A stretch of 8,705 bases of DNA from Robiginitomaculum sp. (GTDB lineage: Bacteria > Pseudomonadota > Alphaproteobacteria > Caulobacterales > Maricaulaceae). The notes under the pieces were generated by a model, which was given only the letters and a program-made list of their open reading frames with translations, searched no databases and was not told the origin of the DNA. Shown here piece by piece: positions 1-6,973 of the stretch (position 1 is the first letter of the stretch; each line of letters begins with the position of its first letter). The translations under genes were made by a program, and so were the position numbers. Location of the stretch: positions 1 to 8,705 of the forward strand of contig JALWUB010000056.1 of NCBI GenBank assembly GCA_026993275.1, read 5' to 3'.

Positions 1-2
1 AA

Positions 3-176
3 TACTGGGTCAGCGAGACGGAAGGCGAGGTCATGGACGAATGCCTGCAGCTGTTTGGCGGCTATGGCTATATGGAAGAATACCCCATTGCGCGCCTGTT
101 CACCGACGCCCGCGTGCAACGCATTTACGGCGGCACCAACGAGATCATGAAACTGCTGATCGCGAGGTCGCTGTGA
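3..176 (+). CDS. Acyl-CoA dehydrogenase, C-terminal end (5' part outside window)
   Basis: Only the last 57 residues are present, read in frame from base 3 to a TGA at 174-176. They match the C-terminal helical domain of acyl-CoA dehydrogenases, with the FGGYGYMEEYPIARL segment and the closing DARVQRIYGGTNEIM motif. This flavoenzyme makes the first double bond in beta-oxidation and passes electrons to ETF. In medium- and short-chain enzymes the catalytic Glu lies in a Y-E-G-T motif here. This protein has Y-G-G-T instead, as in the long-chain and isovaleryl-CoA types, whose base lies earlier in the chain (not visible here). The thiolase follows 63 bases later on the same strand, and the fused hydratase/dehydrogenase lies further down, so a beta-oxidation operon is likely. 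Family certain; chain-length specificity is inference. Confidence 0.93.
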   Translation, partial: YWVSETEGEVMDECLQLFGGYGYMEEYPIARLFTDARVQRIYGGTNEIMKLLIARSL

Positions 177-239
177 TGGCCCGGTGCTGCACATCTGAAT
201 CGAACAACATCCCTCCACCCCTCCACAGGAGACCCCATC

Positions 240-1445
240 ATGACTGACGCTTACATCTATGACGCCGTGCGCACGCCGCGCGGCAAGAAAAAGAACGGCT
301 CCTTGCACGAAATCACCGCGCTGCAACTGGCCACCCAGCAATTGCAGGCGGTGCGCGAGAGGAACGATCTGGACACGTCCCTGGTCGACGACGTGATTTT
401 GGGCTGCGTTACTCCGGTCGGCGAGGAAGGGGCCAACATTGCCCGCTCGGCGGTGATCAATGCCGATTATGCCGAGACCACGGCGGGCTTTCAGATCAAC
501 CGCTTTTGCGCCTCGGCGCTGGAAGCGTGCAATCTGGGCGCCGCCAAGGTGATGTGCGGCGAGGCGGATTTCGTCGTTGCCGGGGGCGTCGAGTCCATGA
601 GCCGGGTGCCCATGGGCTCCGATGGCGGCGCGCTCGGGGTCGATCCGCAACTCGCCTTCGATCACAACATCGTGCCTCAGGGCGTTTCCGCCGACCTGAT
701 CGCCACCAAATACGGTTTTTCGCGCGATGACGTGGACGCCTACGCAGTCGAGAGCCAGAAACGCGCCGCCCGGGCCTGGGCCGAGGGCCGCTTCAAGCAT
801 TCGGTGGTGCCGGTCAAGGACCAGCTCGGCCTGACCATCCTCGATCATGACGAGCACATGCGCCCGGGCACCGACATGCAGGCCCTGGGGGCGCTCAATT
901 CCGCCTTTCAGGCGCTGGCCGAATTTGTCGGCCTTGATTCGGTCGCCATCCAGAAATACCCGGAAGTGGAATACATCAATTACGTTCACACCGGCGGCAA
1001 TTCCTCCGGCATTGTCGATGGCGCCTCGGCCGTGCTCATCGGCTCGAAAGAAGCCGGGGAGAAGGCGGGCCTGAAGCCGCGCGCGCGCATGAAGGCGTTT
1101 GCCTCCATCGGCTCGGAGCCGACCATCATGCTCACCGGCCCGATCACCGTCACCAAGAAGGCGCTGGCCAAGGCCGGCATGGAAGTGGGCGATATCGACC
1201 TGTGGGAGCTGAACGAGGCCTTCGCCGCCGTGGTGCTGCGCCACATGCAGTATTTCAACATTGATCCGGCCATCATGAACGTCAATGGCGGCGCCATCGC
1301 CATGGGCCACCCGCTGGGCGCCACCGGGGCGATGATCCTGGGCACGCTGCTCGATGAAATGGAGCGCCAGGACAAGGAAACCGGCCTCGCCACCCTGTGC
1401 GTCGGCGGCGGCATGGGCACCGCAACGATTATCGAGAGGGTGTGA
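240..1445 (+). CDS. fadA: Acetyl-CoA C-acyltransferase (thiolase, beta-oxidation type)
   Basis: A 401-residue thiolase, full family length. It cleaves 3-ketoacyl-CoA with CoA to give acetyl-CoA and a shortened acyl-CoA, the last step of the spiral. All active-site elements are visible: the nucleophilic Cys90 in [10 protein letters not shown], the NEAF motif at 325-328, His357 in [15 protein letters not shown], and the acid/base Cys387 in LCVGGGMG. The start is supported by AGGAG at 227-231, eight bases before the ATG. The gene lies between an acyl-CoA dehydrogenase and a fused hydratase/dehydrogenase, which favours a degradative 3-ketoacyl-CoA thiolase (FadA/FadI role) over a biosynthetic acetoacetyl-CoA thiolase (PhaA role). 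Sequence motifs alone cannot separate the two. No frameshift or missing residue is seen. A composite palindromic repeat begins right after its stop. Confidence 0.95.
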   Translation: MTDAYIYDAVRTPRGKKKNGSLHEITALQLATQQLQAVRERNDLDTSLVDDVILGCVTPVGEEGANIARSAVINADYAETTAGFQINRFCASALEACNLGAAKVMCGEADFVVAGGVESMSRVPMGSDGGALGVDPQLAFDHNIVPQGVSADLIATKYGFSRDDVDAYAVESQKRAARAWAEGRFKHSVVPVKDQLGLTILDHDEHMRPGTDMQALGALNSAFQALAEFVGLDSVAIQKYPEVEYINYVHTGGNSSGIVDGASAVLIGSKEAGEKAGLKPRARMKAFASIGSEPTIMLTGPITVTKKALAKAGMEVGDIDLWELNEAFAAVVLRHMQYFNIDPAIMNVNGGAIAMGHPLGATGAMILGTLLDEMERQDKETGLATLCVGGGMGTATIIERV

Positions 1446-1451
1446 GGGATG

Positions 1452-1573
1452 GCCGTGCTGCCCCCTCCGTCGGCTTCGCCGCCACCTCCCCCGCAAGCGG
1501 GGGAGGAAAGGGCAGCAGTTCTTTTTGCTCCCCCGTTTACGGGGGAGCTGGCCGCGAAGCGGTCTGAGGGGGG
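1452..1573. repeat. Composite palindromic intergenic repeat, left copy
   Basis: The 32-base arms at 1461-1492 and 1541-1572 are inverted copies of each other (27 of 32 positions agree by hand alignment). Nested inside are four smaller hairpins: CGGC-TTC-GCCG (1471-1481); a perfect 10-bp stem CCTCCCCCGC/GCGGGGGAGG (1485-1506, AA between); a perfect 10-bp stem GCTCCCCCGT/ACGGGGGAGC (1527-1548, TT between); and CCGC-GAA-GCGG (1552-1562). The first 58 bases (1452-1509) recur as a direct repeat at 1913-1970 with 53 of 58 identical. This stretch fills most of the gap between thiolase and the DUF559 gene. No U-run follows either long stem, so it is not a classic intrinsic terminator, though it could stabilise or attenuate the transcript. 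Confidence 0.93.
1566..1573 (+). promoter_or_regulatory. Possible Shine-Dalgarno formed by the end of the repeat
   Basis: The outer end of the left repeat reads GAGGGGGG and stops three bases before the ATG of the DUF559 gene at 1577. It is G-rich and purine-only, and no better ribosome-binding site is present. The spacing is short for a good site. If it is used, the repeat itself supplies translation initiation for the gene it flanks. This is inference. Confidence 0.4.
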
Positions 1574-1576
1574 CTG

Positions 1577-2119
1577 ATGCGTAAAGCCGAACAAAAATCG
1601 CGAAAATACGCCAAACGTCTGCGCCAAAACCCGACCAGTGCCGAGGCCATCATGTGGGCGCACCTGAAGGGGAAGAAGCTGAACGGCCATCGTTTTCGCC
1701 GTCAGCACCCTGTCGGGCCGTATATTGCCGATTTTGCCTGCGTGGCGCAAAAGCTGATTGTTGAAATCGACGGAGCGACCCATTCAACGGCTCAGGAAAT
1801 CGCCCATGACCAGCAACGCACAGGGTTTCTGACAAGCAAAGGCTGGCGGGTTTTGCGCATCACCAATCCAGACGTTTACGACAACCTTGAAGGCGTGCTG
1901 GAAGCCATAGCTGCCGAGTTGCCCCCTCCGCCGGCTTCGCCGGCACCTCCCCCGCAAGCGGAGGAGGAAAACAGGCGCGGCATTCTTTCCTCCCGTGTTC
2001 ACGGGGGCAGAACCCCGTTTTACCCTCTTTCCTCCCCCGTTTTTCATGGGGGAGGTGCCCCGAAGGGGCGGAGGGGGCCAGCCGTCAAACAAGCTTCACA
2101 AGAAGGAAGAAACCAATGA
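1577..2119 (+). CDS. DUF559 (Vsr/REase-like) protein with repeat-encoded C-terminal tail
   Basis: 180 residues, of which about 1-115 form a clear DUF559 domain: ARxLR-like KRLRQNPTSAEAIMWAHL (13-30), FRRQHPVGPYIADFAC (40-55), VEIDGATH (62-69) and GWRVLRITNPDVYDNLEGVLEAI (89-111). Asp52, Glu63, Asp65 and His69 are the likely nuclease centre of this very-short-patch-repair-like fold, but activity is unproven for the family. The Pro-rich remainder from about residue 116 (LPPPPASPAPPPQAEEE onward) is translation of the right-hand palindromic repeat, not a domain. The TGA overlaps the fadJ start as ATGA. By hand count, 1681-1920 is about 55% GC against 62-63% in two sampled 60-base lines of fadJ, consistent with a different origin. 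The gene has no evident role in beta-oxidation and looks like a passenger or part of a repeat-associated element. Confidence 0.88.
   Translation: MRKAEQKSRKYAKRLRQNPTSAEAIMWAHLKGKKLNGHRFRRQHPVGPYIADFACVAQKLIVEIDGATHSTAQEIAHDQQRTGFLTSKGWRVLRITNPDVYDNLEGVLEAIAAELPPPPASPAPPPQAEEENRRGILSSRVHGGRTPFYPLSSPVFHGGGAPKGRRGPAVKQASQEGRNQ
1913..2077. repeat. Composite palindromic repeat, right copy, inside the DUF559 reading frame
   Basis: The left arm at 1922-1953 matches the left arm of the upstream copy at 30 of 32 positions. The right arm at 2048-2077 is its inverted partner, two bases shorter. Hairpins inside: a perfect GCCGGC-TTC-GCCGGC (1930-1944); CCTCCCCCGC/GCGGAGGAGG with one mismatch (1946-1967); CCCGTG-TT-CACGGG (1992-2005); CCTCCCCCGT/ATGGGGGAGG with one G.T pair and a five-base loop (2031-2055); and GCCCC-GAA-GGGGC (2057-2069). 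It has one more central stem-loop than the upstream copy. It overlaps the last third of the DUF559 frame and ends 38 bases before the fadJ start. Confidence 0.92.
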
Positions 2120-4317
2120 AACATTTCACACTTGAAACCGACAAGGACGGCATCGCGCTGATCACCTTCGACTCCCCCGGCGTGTCCATGAACGTCATCT
2201 CGCCATCCGTGGTCGAGGAAATGGAAGAGTGGGTGGATGCCATCAGCCGCAATGACGACATCACAGGGGCGGTCATCACCTCGGGCAAGACCAATGCGTT
2301 TTGCGCCGGGGCCGACCTGTCCGGGCTGGGCAGCACCTTTGCCGATCTCGCCAAACTGCCGGCGGAAGAGCGCAATGCCAAGCTTTACCACGAACTGTTC
2401 CGCTTCAATCAGGTGCTGCGCCGCCTCGAAACCTGTGGCAAGCCGGTGGCCGCCGCGATCAATGCGCTGGCGCTGGGCGGCGGCCTGGAGATCACCCTGG
2501 CCTGTCATTACCGCATTGCGGCAAGCGATAATCCCCGGCTGAAGCTCGGCCTGCCCGAAGCCATGGTCGGCGTGCTGCCTGGCGGCGGCGGCACCCAGCG
2601 CCTGCCGCGTCTGATCGGCGCCATGAACGCCTTTGACCTGATGCTGCAAGGCAAGCAGATTCGCGCGGACAAGGCGCAGATGCTGGGCGTCATTCACGAT
2701 ACGGCGCCAGGCGATGCACTCATCGACAAGGCCAAGGCCTGGGTCAAGGCCAACGAGGGCGCCAAACAGCCCTGGGACGAAGACAAGTTCCGCATCCCCG
2801 GCGGCGGCCCCTATCACCCCAAGGGGACGCAAACCTTCATGGGCGTCACGCCCATGGTGCGCAAGAACACCTGGGGCAATTACCCGGCGCAGCGCTATAT
2901 CCTCTCCTGCGTCTATGAAGGCCTGCAGGTGGGCATCGACGCGGGGCTGCGCATCGAGACGCGCTATTTCACCAAGCTGATGCAGCGCCCGGAAAGCCGC
3001 AACATGATCCGCTCGATCTTCCTCTCCAAACAGGCGCTCGACAAGGCCAGCGCCCGGCCCAAGGGCCAGATCCAGCGCGACGTGAACAGGATTGCCGTCA
3101 TTGGCGCCGGCTTCATGGGCGCGGGCATCGCCTATGTCTCGGCCATGGCCGGGATCGAGGTGGCGCTGATCGACGTGGACCAGGCGGCCGCCGAAAAGGG
3201 CAAGGCGTTTGCGCAAAAGGAACTGGCCAAGCGCGTCGAGCGCAAGAAGATGGATCAGGCCAAGGCCGATGCCATATTGGCGCGCATTCATCCCACCACC
3301 GATTATGCGGTGCTGAAAGACGTGGACCTGGTGGTCGAGGCGGTGTTCGAAAACCGCGACCTGAAGGCCAGGATCACCAAGATGGCCGAGGAATTCATGC
3401 CCGAAACGGCCATCTTTGGCTCGAATACCTCGACCCTGCCCATTTCCGGCCTGGCCGAAGCCAGCGCGCGGCCGGAAAACTTCATCGGCATTCACTTCTT
3501 CTCGCCGGTGCACAAGATGATGCTGGTGGAAATCATCGTCGGCAAGAAGACCTCCGATTACGCCATTTCCCGGGCGCTCGACTTTGTCACCAAGATCCGC
3601 AAGACCCCGATCGTGGTCGCCGATGCGCGCGGCTTTTACGCCAATCGCTGCGTCATGCGCTATATCGAGCAGGGCATGGCACTGCTCTCCGAAGGCGTTT
3701 ACCCGGCGCTCATCGAAAATGGCGCCCGCCTGGCCGGCATGCCGGTGGGGCCGCTGGCCTTGCAGGACGAGGTTGCCATTGATCTGGCCTACAAGATCAT
3801 CAAGCAGACCGAGGCCGATTTGGGGCCGGATTCGATCAAGGGGCCGACGGCACCGATCATCATCGCCATGATCGAAAAATACGACCGCAAGGGCCGCAAG
3901 AACGGCAAGGGCTTTTATGACTATCTGCCCGATGGCAAGAAGCGCCTGTGGCCGGAGCTTTCACAGTTCGCCGTGAACGGTGTCCTGCCCGAAGACAAGC
4001 AGCCCACGCCCGCCTATCTGAAAGAGCGCATCCTCTATGCCCAGGCCATCGAGGCGGCGCGCTGCATGGAAGAGGGCATTGTCAAGGACCCGCGCGAAGC
4101 CGATGTCGGCTCCATTCTGGGCTGGGGCTTTGCGCCTTATACCGGCGGCGTGCTCTCCTACATCGACACCATTGGCGCCGCCGCCTTCGTCAAGCGGGCT
4201 GACGAACTGGCCAAGACCGCAGGCGAGCCCTACGCGGTGCCGGACCTGTTGCGCGACATGGCCAAAAAGGGCGAAACCTTCTATGGCCGTTTCGGAACGC
4301 AGAAACAGGCGGCGTGA
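2116..4317 (+). CDS. fadJ: Fatty-acid oxidation complex alpha subunit (enoyl-CoA hydratase / 3-hydroxyacyl-CoA dehydrogenase)
   Basis: 733 residues, close to the 714-730 of E. coli FadJ/FadB. It hydrates enoyl-CoA and oxidises the 3-hydroxyacyl-CoA with NAD+, steps 2 and 3 of beta-oxidation. The N-terminal crotonase domain (about 1-290) has the oxyanion-hole segments CAGADLSG (63-70) and ALGGGLE (119-125) and the two expected catalytic glutamates, Glu125 and Glu148 (in LGLPEAMVGVLPGGGGTQRLP). The dehydrogenase part starts with the NAD-binding RIAVIGAGFMGAGIA (325-339), continues with SNTSTLPIS, and carries the signature IGIHFFSPVHKMMLVE (457-472) with catalytic His460 and partner Glu472. The C-terminal domains follow, with GRKNGKGFYDY (593-603) between the two repeats. 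AAGGAAG near 2103-2109 is a good ribosome-binding site for ATG 2116. The start overlaps the DUF559 stop (ATGA), so coupling is possible. The thiolase partner lies upstream. The choice between fadJ and fadB as a name is convention. Confidence 0.95.
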   Translation: MKHFTLETDKDGIALITFDSPGVSMNVISPSVVEEMEEWVDAISRNDDITGAVITSGKTNAFCAGADLSGLGSTFADLAKLPAEERNAKLYHELFRFNQVLRRLETCGKPVAAAINALALGGGLEITLACHYRIAASDNPRLKLGLPEAMVGVLPGGGGTQRLPRLIGAMNAFDLMLQGKQIRADKAQMLGVIHDTAPGDALIDKAKAWVKANEGAKQPWDEDKFRIPGGGPYHPKGTQTFMGVTPMVRKNTWGNYPAQRYILSCVYEGLQVGIDAGLRIETRYFTKLMQRPESRNMIRSIFLSKQALDKASARPKGQIQRDVNRIAVIGAGFMGAGIAYVSAMAGIEVALIDVDQAAAEKGKAFAQKELAKRVERKKMDQAKADAILARIHPTTDYAVLKDVDLVVEAVFENRDLKARITKMAEEFMPETAIFGSNTSTLPISGLAEASARPENFIGIHFFSPVHKMMLVEIIVGKKTSDYAISRALDFVTKIRKTPIVVADARGFYANRCVMRYIEQGMALLSEGVYPALIENGARLAGMPVGPLALQDEVAIDLAYKIIKQTEADLGPDSIKGPTAPIIIAMIEKYDRKGRKNGKGFYDYLPDGKKRLWPELSQFAVNGVLPEDKQPTPAYLKERILYAQAIEAARCMEEGIVKDPREADVGSILGWGFAPYTGGVLSYIDTIGAAAFVKRADELAKTAGEPYAVPDLLRDMAKKGETFYGRFGTQKQAA

Positions 4318-4330
4318 GGGCTGTAACGGC

Positions 4331-4376
4331 CAAGGCCTCCGTCATGCCGGATTCACCGGTATGGCGGAGGCCCTTG
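4331..4376. terminator. Long hairpin between convergent genes, likely bidirectional terminator
   Basis: Bases 4334-4350 pair with 4356-4372 in a 17-bp stem around the loop ATTCA, with two G.T wobbles and no mismatch. After a one-base bulge (C4373), CAA at 4331-4333 also pairs with TTG at 4374-4376. It sits between the fadJ stop and the stop of the convergent Host_attach gene. Neither side has a strong T-run, so termination strength is uncertain, but placement and stability fit a shared transcript end. Confidence 0.7.
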
Positions 4377-4395
4377 CGTCCTTCGCGCTCCACCT

Positions 4396-4833
4396 TCAGT
4401 ATTTTTCCAGCAGTTTTTCGATCTTGCTGATCGGCTCGCGGGTCAGATCCTTGGGCACTTCGGCGGTCAGGCGCTTGCGCACCTCTTCGTGCAGCTTGGG
4501 GCGCAGATTGCCCAGCGTGCGCGGGTCTGCCACCAGCACCAGTGCGTCAAATTCGTTTTTCAGCGCGGCCATGCGCAGGCGGTCGGCCAGCCTGTCGGCA
4601 AATTCGGCCTCTTCCAGCTGATGCCAGTCGGCCTGGCTGACTGCGCTCTTGCCCCCGGCGGGACCGGGAAAACGGCCAGGCTCGTCCGTGCCCTGGTCAT
4701 GGGTCAGCGCATGGGGCTCTTCCACATGGTCCTGCACCCGCAAGTCGAGCGCGAAAGCATCGCCCTGATTGACCAGCAACAGGTATTTGGCGCCATCGGC
4801 GATCACGACCCAGCTTCCGTGCTTGATTTTCAT
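4396..4833 (-). CDS. Host_attach family protein (function not established)
   Basis: 145 residues. The sequence matches the family labelled 'protein required for attachment to host cells' (Pfam Host_attach): KHGSWVVIADGAKYLLLVNQGD at the N-terminus, a GTDEPGRFP segment (48-56), ADWHQLEEAEFADRLADRL (68-86), ALVLVADPRTLGNLR (97-111) and EEVRKRLTAEVPKDLT (116-131). There is no signal peptide or membrane segment, so the protein looks cytosolic, and the family name should not be read as evidence for an adhesin. The pattern of strands with a conserved ADPRTLG loop resembles an alpha/beta nucleotide- or RNA-binding fold, which is inference. An in-frame upstream extension to 4938 exists, but AGGGAG (4841-4846) lies seven bases from ATG 4833 and the extension is low in family similarity. 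The gene lies downstream of acs on the same strand, 128 bases away, and may be co-transcribed. Confidence 0.87.
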   Translation of the reverse strand: MKIKHGSWVVIADGAKYLLLVNQGDAFALDLRVQDHVEEPHALTHDQGTDEPGRFPGPAGGKSAVSQADWHQLEEAEFADRLADRLRMAALKNEFDALVLVADPRTLGNLRPKLHEEVRKRLTAEVPKDLTREPISKIEKLLEKY

Positions 4834-4840
4834 CGGCGTT

Positions 4841-4846
4841 CTCCCT
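4841..4846 (-). promoter_or_regulatory. Shine-Dalgarno deciding the Host_attach start
   Basis: On the minus strand this reads AGGGAG, seven bases upstream of the ATG at 4833. It supports that start over the longer in-frame extension. Confidence 0.75.
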
Positions 4847-4883
4847 TTTCCAGCCGTCCTGGTGTGCATGTAGGCGCTGGGCG

Positions 4884-4911
4884 GCCTGCGCGCCAGAGCC
4901 TGCGCGCAGGC
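4884..4911 (-). terminator. GC-rich hairpin between acs and the Host_attach gene
   Basis: GCCTGCGCGC (4884-4893) and GCGCGCAGGC (4902-4911) form a perfect 10-bp stem with an 8-base loop. The right part alone (4898-4911) is also a 14-base self-complementary palindrome, so two folds compete. It lies 51 bases past the acs stop. No T-run follows on the minus strand, so it may be an RNA 3' end, an attenuator or a processing site rather than a full intrinsic terminator. Confidence 0.45.
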
Positions 4912-4961
4912 AGGGGCTGAAAAAGCAGGTGCCAGCATGAAGCTGCCGCCGTCAGAAGCCC

Positions 4962-6899
4962 TTACCGGTTCTTGCGGTTTTCAATCAAGTCTTCGACCAC
5001 GCCGGGATCGGCCAGGGTCGAAGTGTCGCCAAGATTGCCATAATCGTTTTCGGCAATCTTGCGCAAGATGCGGCGCATGATCTTGCCAGAGCGGGTCTTG
5101 GGCAGGCCCGCCGCGATCTGGATCAGGTCCGGACTGGCAATGGGGCCGATTTCGGTGCGCACATGCTGGCGCAGTGCGGCAATCAGGTCATCTGAAGGCT
5201 CCTCGCCGGCCATCAGGCTGACATAGGCATAAATGCCCTGGCCCTTGATGGCATGCGGATAGCCGACCACGGCGGCCTCGGACACCGCCGGGTGGGACAC
5301 CAGGGCCGACTCGATCTCGGCCGTGCCCATGCGGTGGCCGGAGACGTTGAGCACGTCATCGACGCGGCCGGTAATCCAGTAATAGCCGTCCTCATCGCGG
5401 CGGCAGCCATCGCCGGTGAAATAGAGCCCCGGATAGGTGCGAAAATAGGTGTCCACAAAGCGCTGATGATCGCCATAGACGGTGCGCATCTGCCCCGGCC
5501 AGGAATCGGCCAGGCACAGATTGCCTTCCGCCGCGCCTTCGAGCACATGACCCTCGGCATCGACCAGCAGCGGCTGCACGCCAAAGAACGGCTTGGTGGC
5601 CGAGCCGGGCTTGAGCGCCGTGGCGCCCGGCAGCGGGGTGATGAGAATGCCCCCCGTCTCGGTCTGCCACCAGGTATCGACAATGGGGCAGCGGCCCTCG
5701 CCGACCACGGTGTAATACCACTCCCAGGCTTCCGGGTTGATCGGCTCGCCGACCGTGCCCAGAAGCCGCAAGGAGGCGCGGGAGGTCTTCTTGACATAGT
5801 CATCGCCTGCGCCCATCAGCGCCCGGATGGCGGTGGGGGCGGTGTACAGCGTGTTGACCTGGTGCTTGTCGCAAACCTGCCAGAAGCGGCTGGCGTCCGG
5901 GTAATTGGGCACGCCCTCGAACATCAGCGTGATGGCGCCATTGGCCAGCGGCCCGTAAACGATATAGCTGTGCCCGGTAACCCAGCCGACATCGGCGGTG
6001 CACCAGAACACCTCGCCATCATGGTAGTCGAACACATACTGGTGTGTCATGGCGGCATAGACGAGATAGCCGCCGCAGGTGTGCAGCACGCCCTTGGGCT
6101 TGCCGGTGGAGCCGGAGGTGTACAGGATGAACAGCGGGTCTTCCGCGCCCATGGGCTCGGCCGGGCATTCGGCGGAAACCGCCCTGGCGGCGTCTTCATA
6201 GACCACGTCGCGGCCCGCCTGCATGGCCACATCAGCGCCGGTGCGCGTGACCACGATCACCGTGTCCACGTCCGGGCATTGCGCCAAGGCCTTGTCGACA
6301 TTGGCTTTCAAGGAAATGGTCTTGCCGCCGCGCACGCCCTCGTCGGCGGTGATGATGCAGGTGGAGGAGCAATCCAGAATGCGCCCGGCCAGGGCTTCGG
6401 GGGAAAAGCCGCCAAACACCACCGAATGAATGGCGCCGATGCGGGCGCAGGCGAGCATGGCAAAGGCGGCTTCCGGGATCATCGGCATGTAGATGGTGAC
6501 CCGGTCGCCCTTCTTGACGCCGCGGCTTTTCAGCACATTGGCAAAGCGGCACACCTGGGCATGCAGGTCCTTGTAGGTGATCGCCCGGCTCATTTCCGGG
6601 TCATCGCCTTCCCAGATGATCGCCGTCTGCTCGCCGCGCGCAGGCAGGTGCCGGTCAATGCAGTTATGGGCCACGTTCAGCACGCCATCGGCATACCAGC
6701 GCACATGCAGGTCATCCACGTCAAAACTGGTGTCCTTGACCTGTGTATAGGGCTTGATCCAGTCGAGCCGCATGCCCGCGGCGGCCCAGAAGCTCTCCGG
6801 GTTCCTGACGCTGGCTTCATACAGGCGCTGATATTCCGCCGCATCCACATAGGCCCGCTTTGCCCAGGCGGCCGGAACAGGATAGATCTTGGAGTCCAT
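4962..6899 (-). CDS. acs: Acetyl-CoA synthetase (AMP-forming)
   Basis: 645 residues (E. coli Acs is 652). It activates acetate with ATP through acetyl-AMP to acetyl-CoA. Visible motifs: the ATP-binding [12 protein letters not shown] (259-270), [10 protein letters not shown] (408-417), the hinge region [31 protein letters not shown] (493-523) and the C-terminal [11 protein letters not shown] (600-610). Lys606 there is the catalytic lysine that protein acetyltransferases modify in the Salmonella enzyme (Lys609). The acetate pocket residues Val307, Thr308, Val383 and Trp411 line up with Salmonella Val310, Thr311, Val386 and Trp414 at a constant offset of three, favouring acetate over longer acids. 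The chosen ATG has AGAGG (6906-6910) six bases upstream. The frame extends to 7049, but the extra 50 residues lack family similarity and would overlap the divergent Kelch gene. No sign of disruption. Confidence 0.97.
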   Translation of the reverse strand: MDSKIYPVPAAWAKRAYVDAAEYQRLYEASVRNPESFWAAAGMRLDWIKPYTQVKDTSFDVDDLHVRWYADGVLNVAHNCIDRHLPARGEQTAIIWEGDDPEMSRAITYKDLHAQVCRFANVLKSRGVKKGDRVTIYMPMIPEAAFAMLACARIGAIHSVVFGGFSPEALAGRILDCSSTCIITADEGVRGGKTISLKANVDKALAQCPDVDTVIVVTRTGADVAMQAGRDVVYEDAARAVSAECPAEPMGAEDPLFILYTSGSTGKPKGVLHTCGGYLVYAAMTHQYVFDYHDGEVFWCTADVGWVTGHSYIVYGPLANGAITLMFEGVPNYPDASRFWQVCDKHQVNTLYTAPTAIRALMGAGDDYVKKTSRASLRLLGTVGEPINPEAWEWYYTVVGEGRCPIVDTWWQTETGGILITPLPGATALKPGSATKPFFGVQPLLVDAEGHVLEGAAEGNLCLADSWPGQMRTVYGDHQRFVDTYFRTYPGLYFTGDGCRRDEDGYYWITGRVDDVLNVSGHRMGTAEIESALVSHPAVSEAAVVGYPHAIKGQGIYAYVSLMAGEEPSDDLIAALRQHVRTEIGPIASPDLIQIAAGLPKTRSGKIMRRILRKIAENDYGNLGDTSTLADPGVVEDLIENRKNR

Positions 6900-6973
6900 G
6901 GCTGACCTCTGTTGTTCAGAAGAGCGCAAGTGTTCCAGCCATGACCCGATTAGGCAAGAGGGAGGCCGCCGGC
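6900..6973. promoter_or_regulatory. Divergent intergenic region between acs and the Kelch lipoprotein gene
   Basis: These 74 bases must hold the start signals for both genes unless promoters lie inside coding sequence. The two ribosome-binding sites (AGAGG on the minus strand at 6906-6910, GAGGGAGG on the plus strand at 6958-6965) use much of the space. I see no convincing -35/-10 pair in either direction; a TTGCCT on the minus strand is followed 17 bases later only by a poor AACACT. Confidence 0.5.
6958..6965 (+). promoter_or_regulatory. Strong Shine-Dalgarno deciding the Kelch gene start
   Basis: GAGGGAGG lies eight bases before ATG 6974. It is the best ribosome-binding site near this gene and selects 6974 over the in-frame ATGs at 6860 and 6941. 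The chosen start also places a lipoprotein signal peptide exactly at the N-terminus. Confidence 0.8.

Noticed and set aside
986..1783. 265-codon minus-strand frame across the thiolase end, repeat and DUF559 start
   Set aside because: It runs through the palindromic repeat and antisense to two real genes; no motif or ribosome-binding site supports it.
1461..2077. CRISPR array from the repeated palindromes
   Set aside because: Only two composite copies, irregular spacing, a protein gene between them, and no cas genes.
1446..2103. Target-site duplication or transposon ends around the DUF559 block
   Set aside because: I looked at the bases just outside both repeats and found only a short inverted similarity (CTGCCCCC against its partner), no clear direct duplication, and no transposase or integrase. 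It is therefore not called an insertion sequence.
2044..3513. 489-codon open frame on the minus strand opposite fadJ
   Set aside because: Antisense shadow of a conserved gene, with low-complexity His/Gly/Ala composition and no family motif.
5253..6905. Very long open frame (550 codons) on the plus strand, antisense to acs
   Set aside because: It lies fully opposite a certain acs gene. Its His/Gly/Asp/Ala-rich composition is what antisense reading of GC-rich codons gives, and it shows no recognisable domain.
6860..6973. Earlier in-frame starts for the Kelch gene
   Set aside because: They would bury the lipoprotein signal peptide 11 to 38 residues inside the protein, and GAGGGAGG directly precedes ATG 6974.
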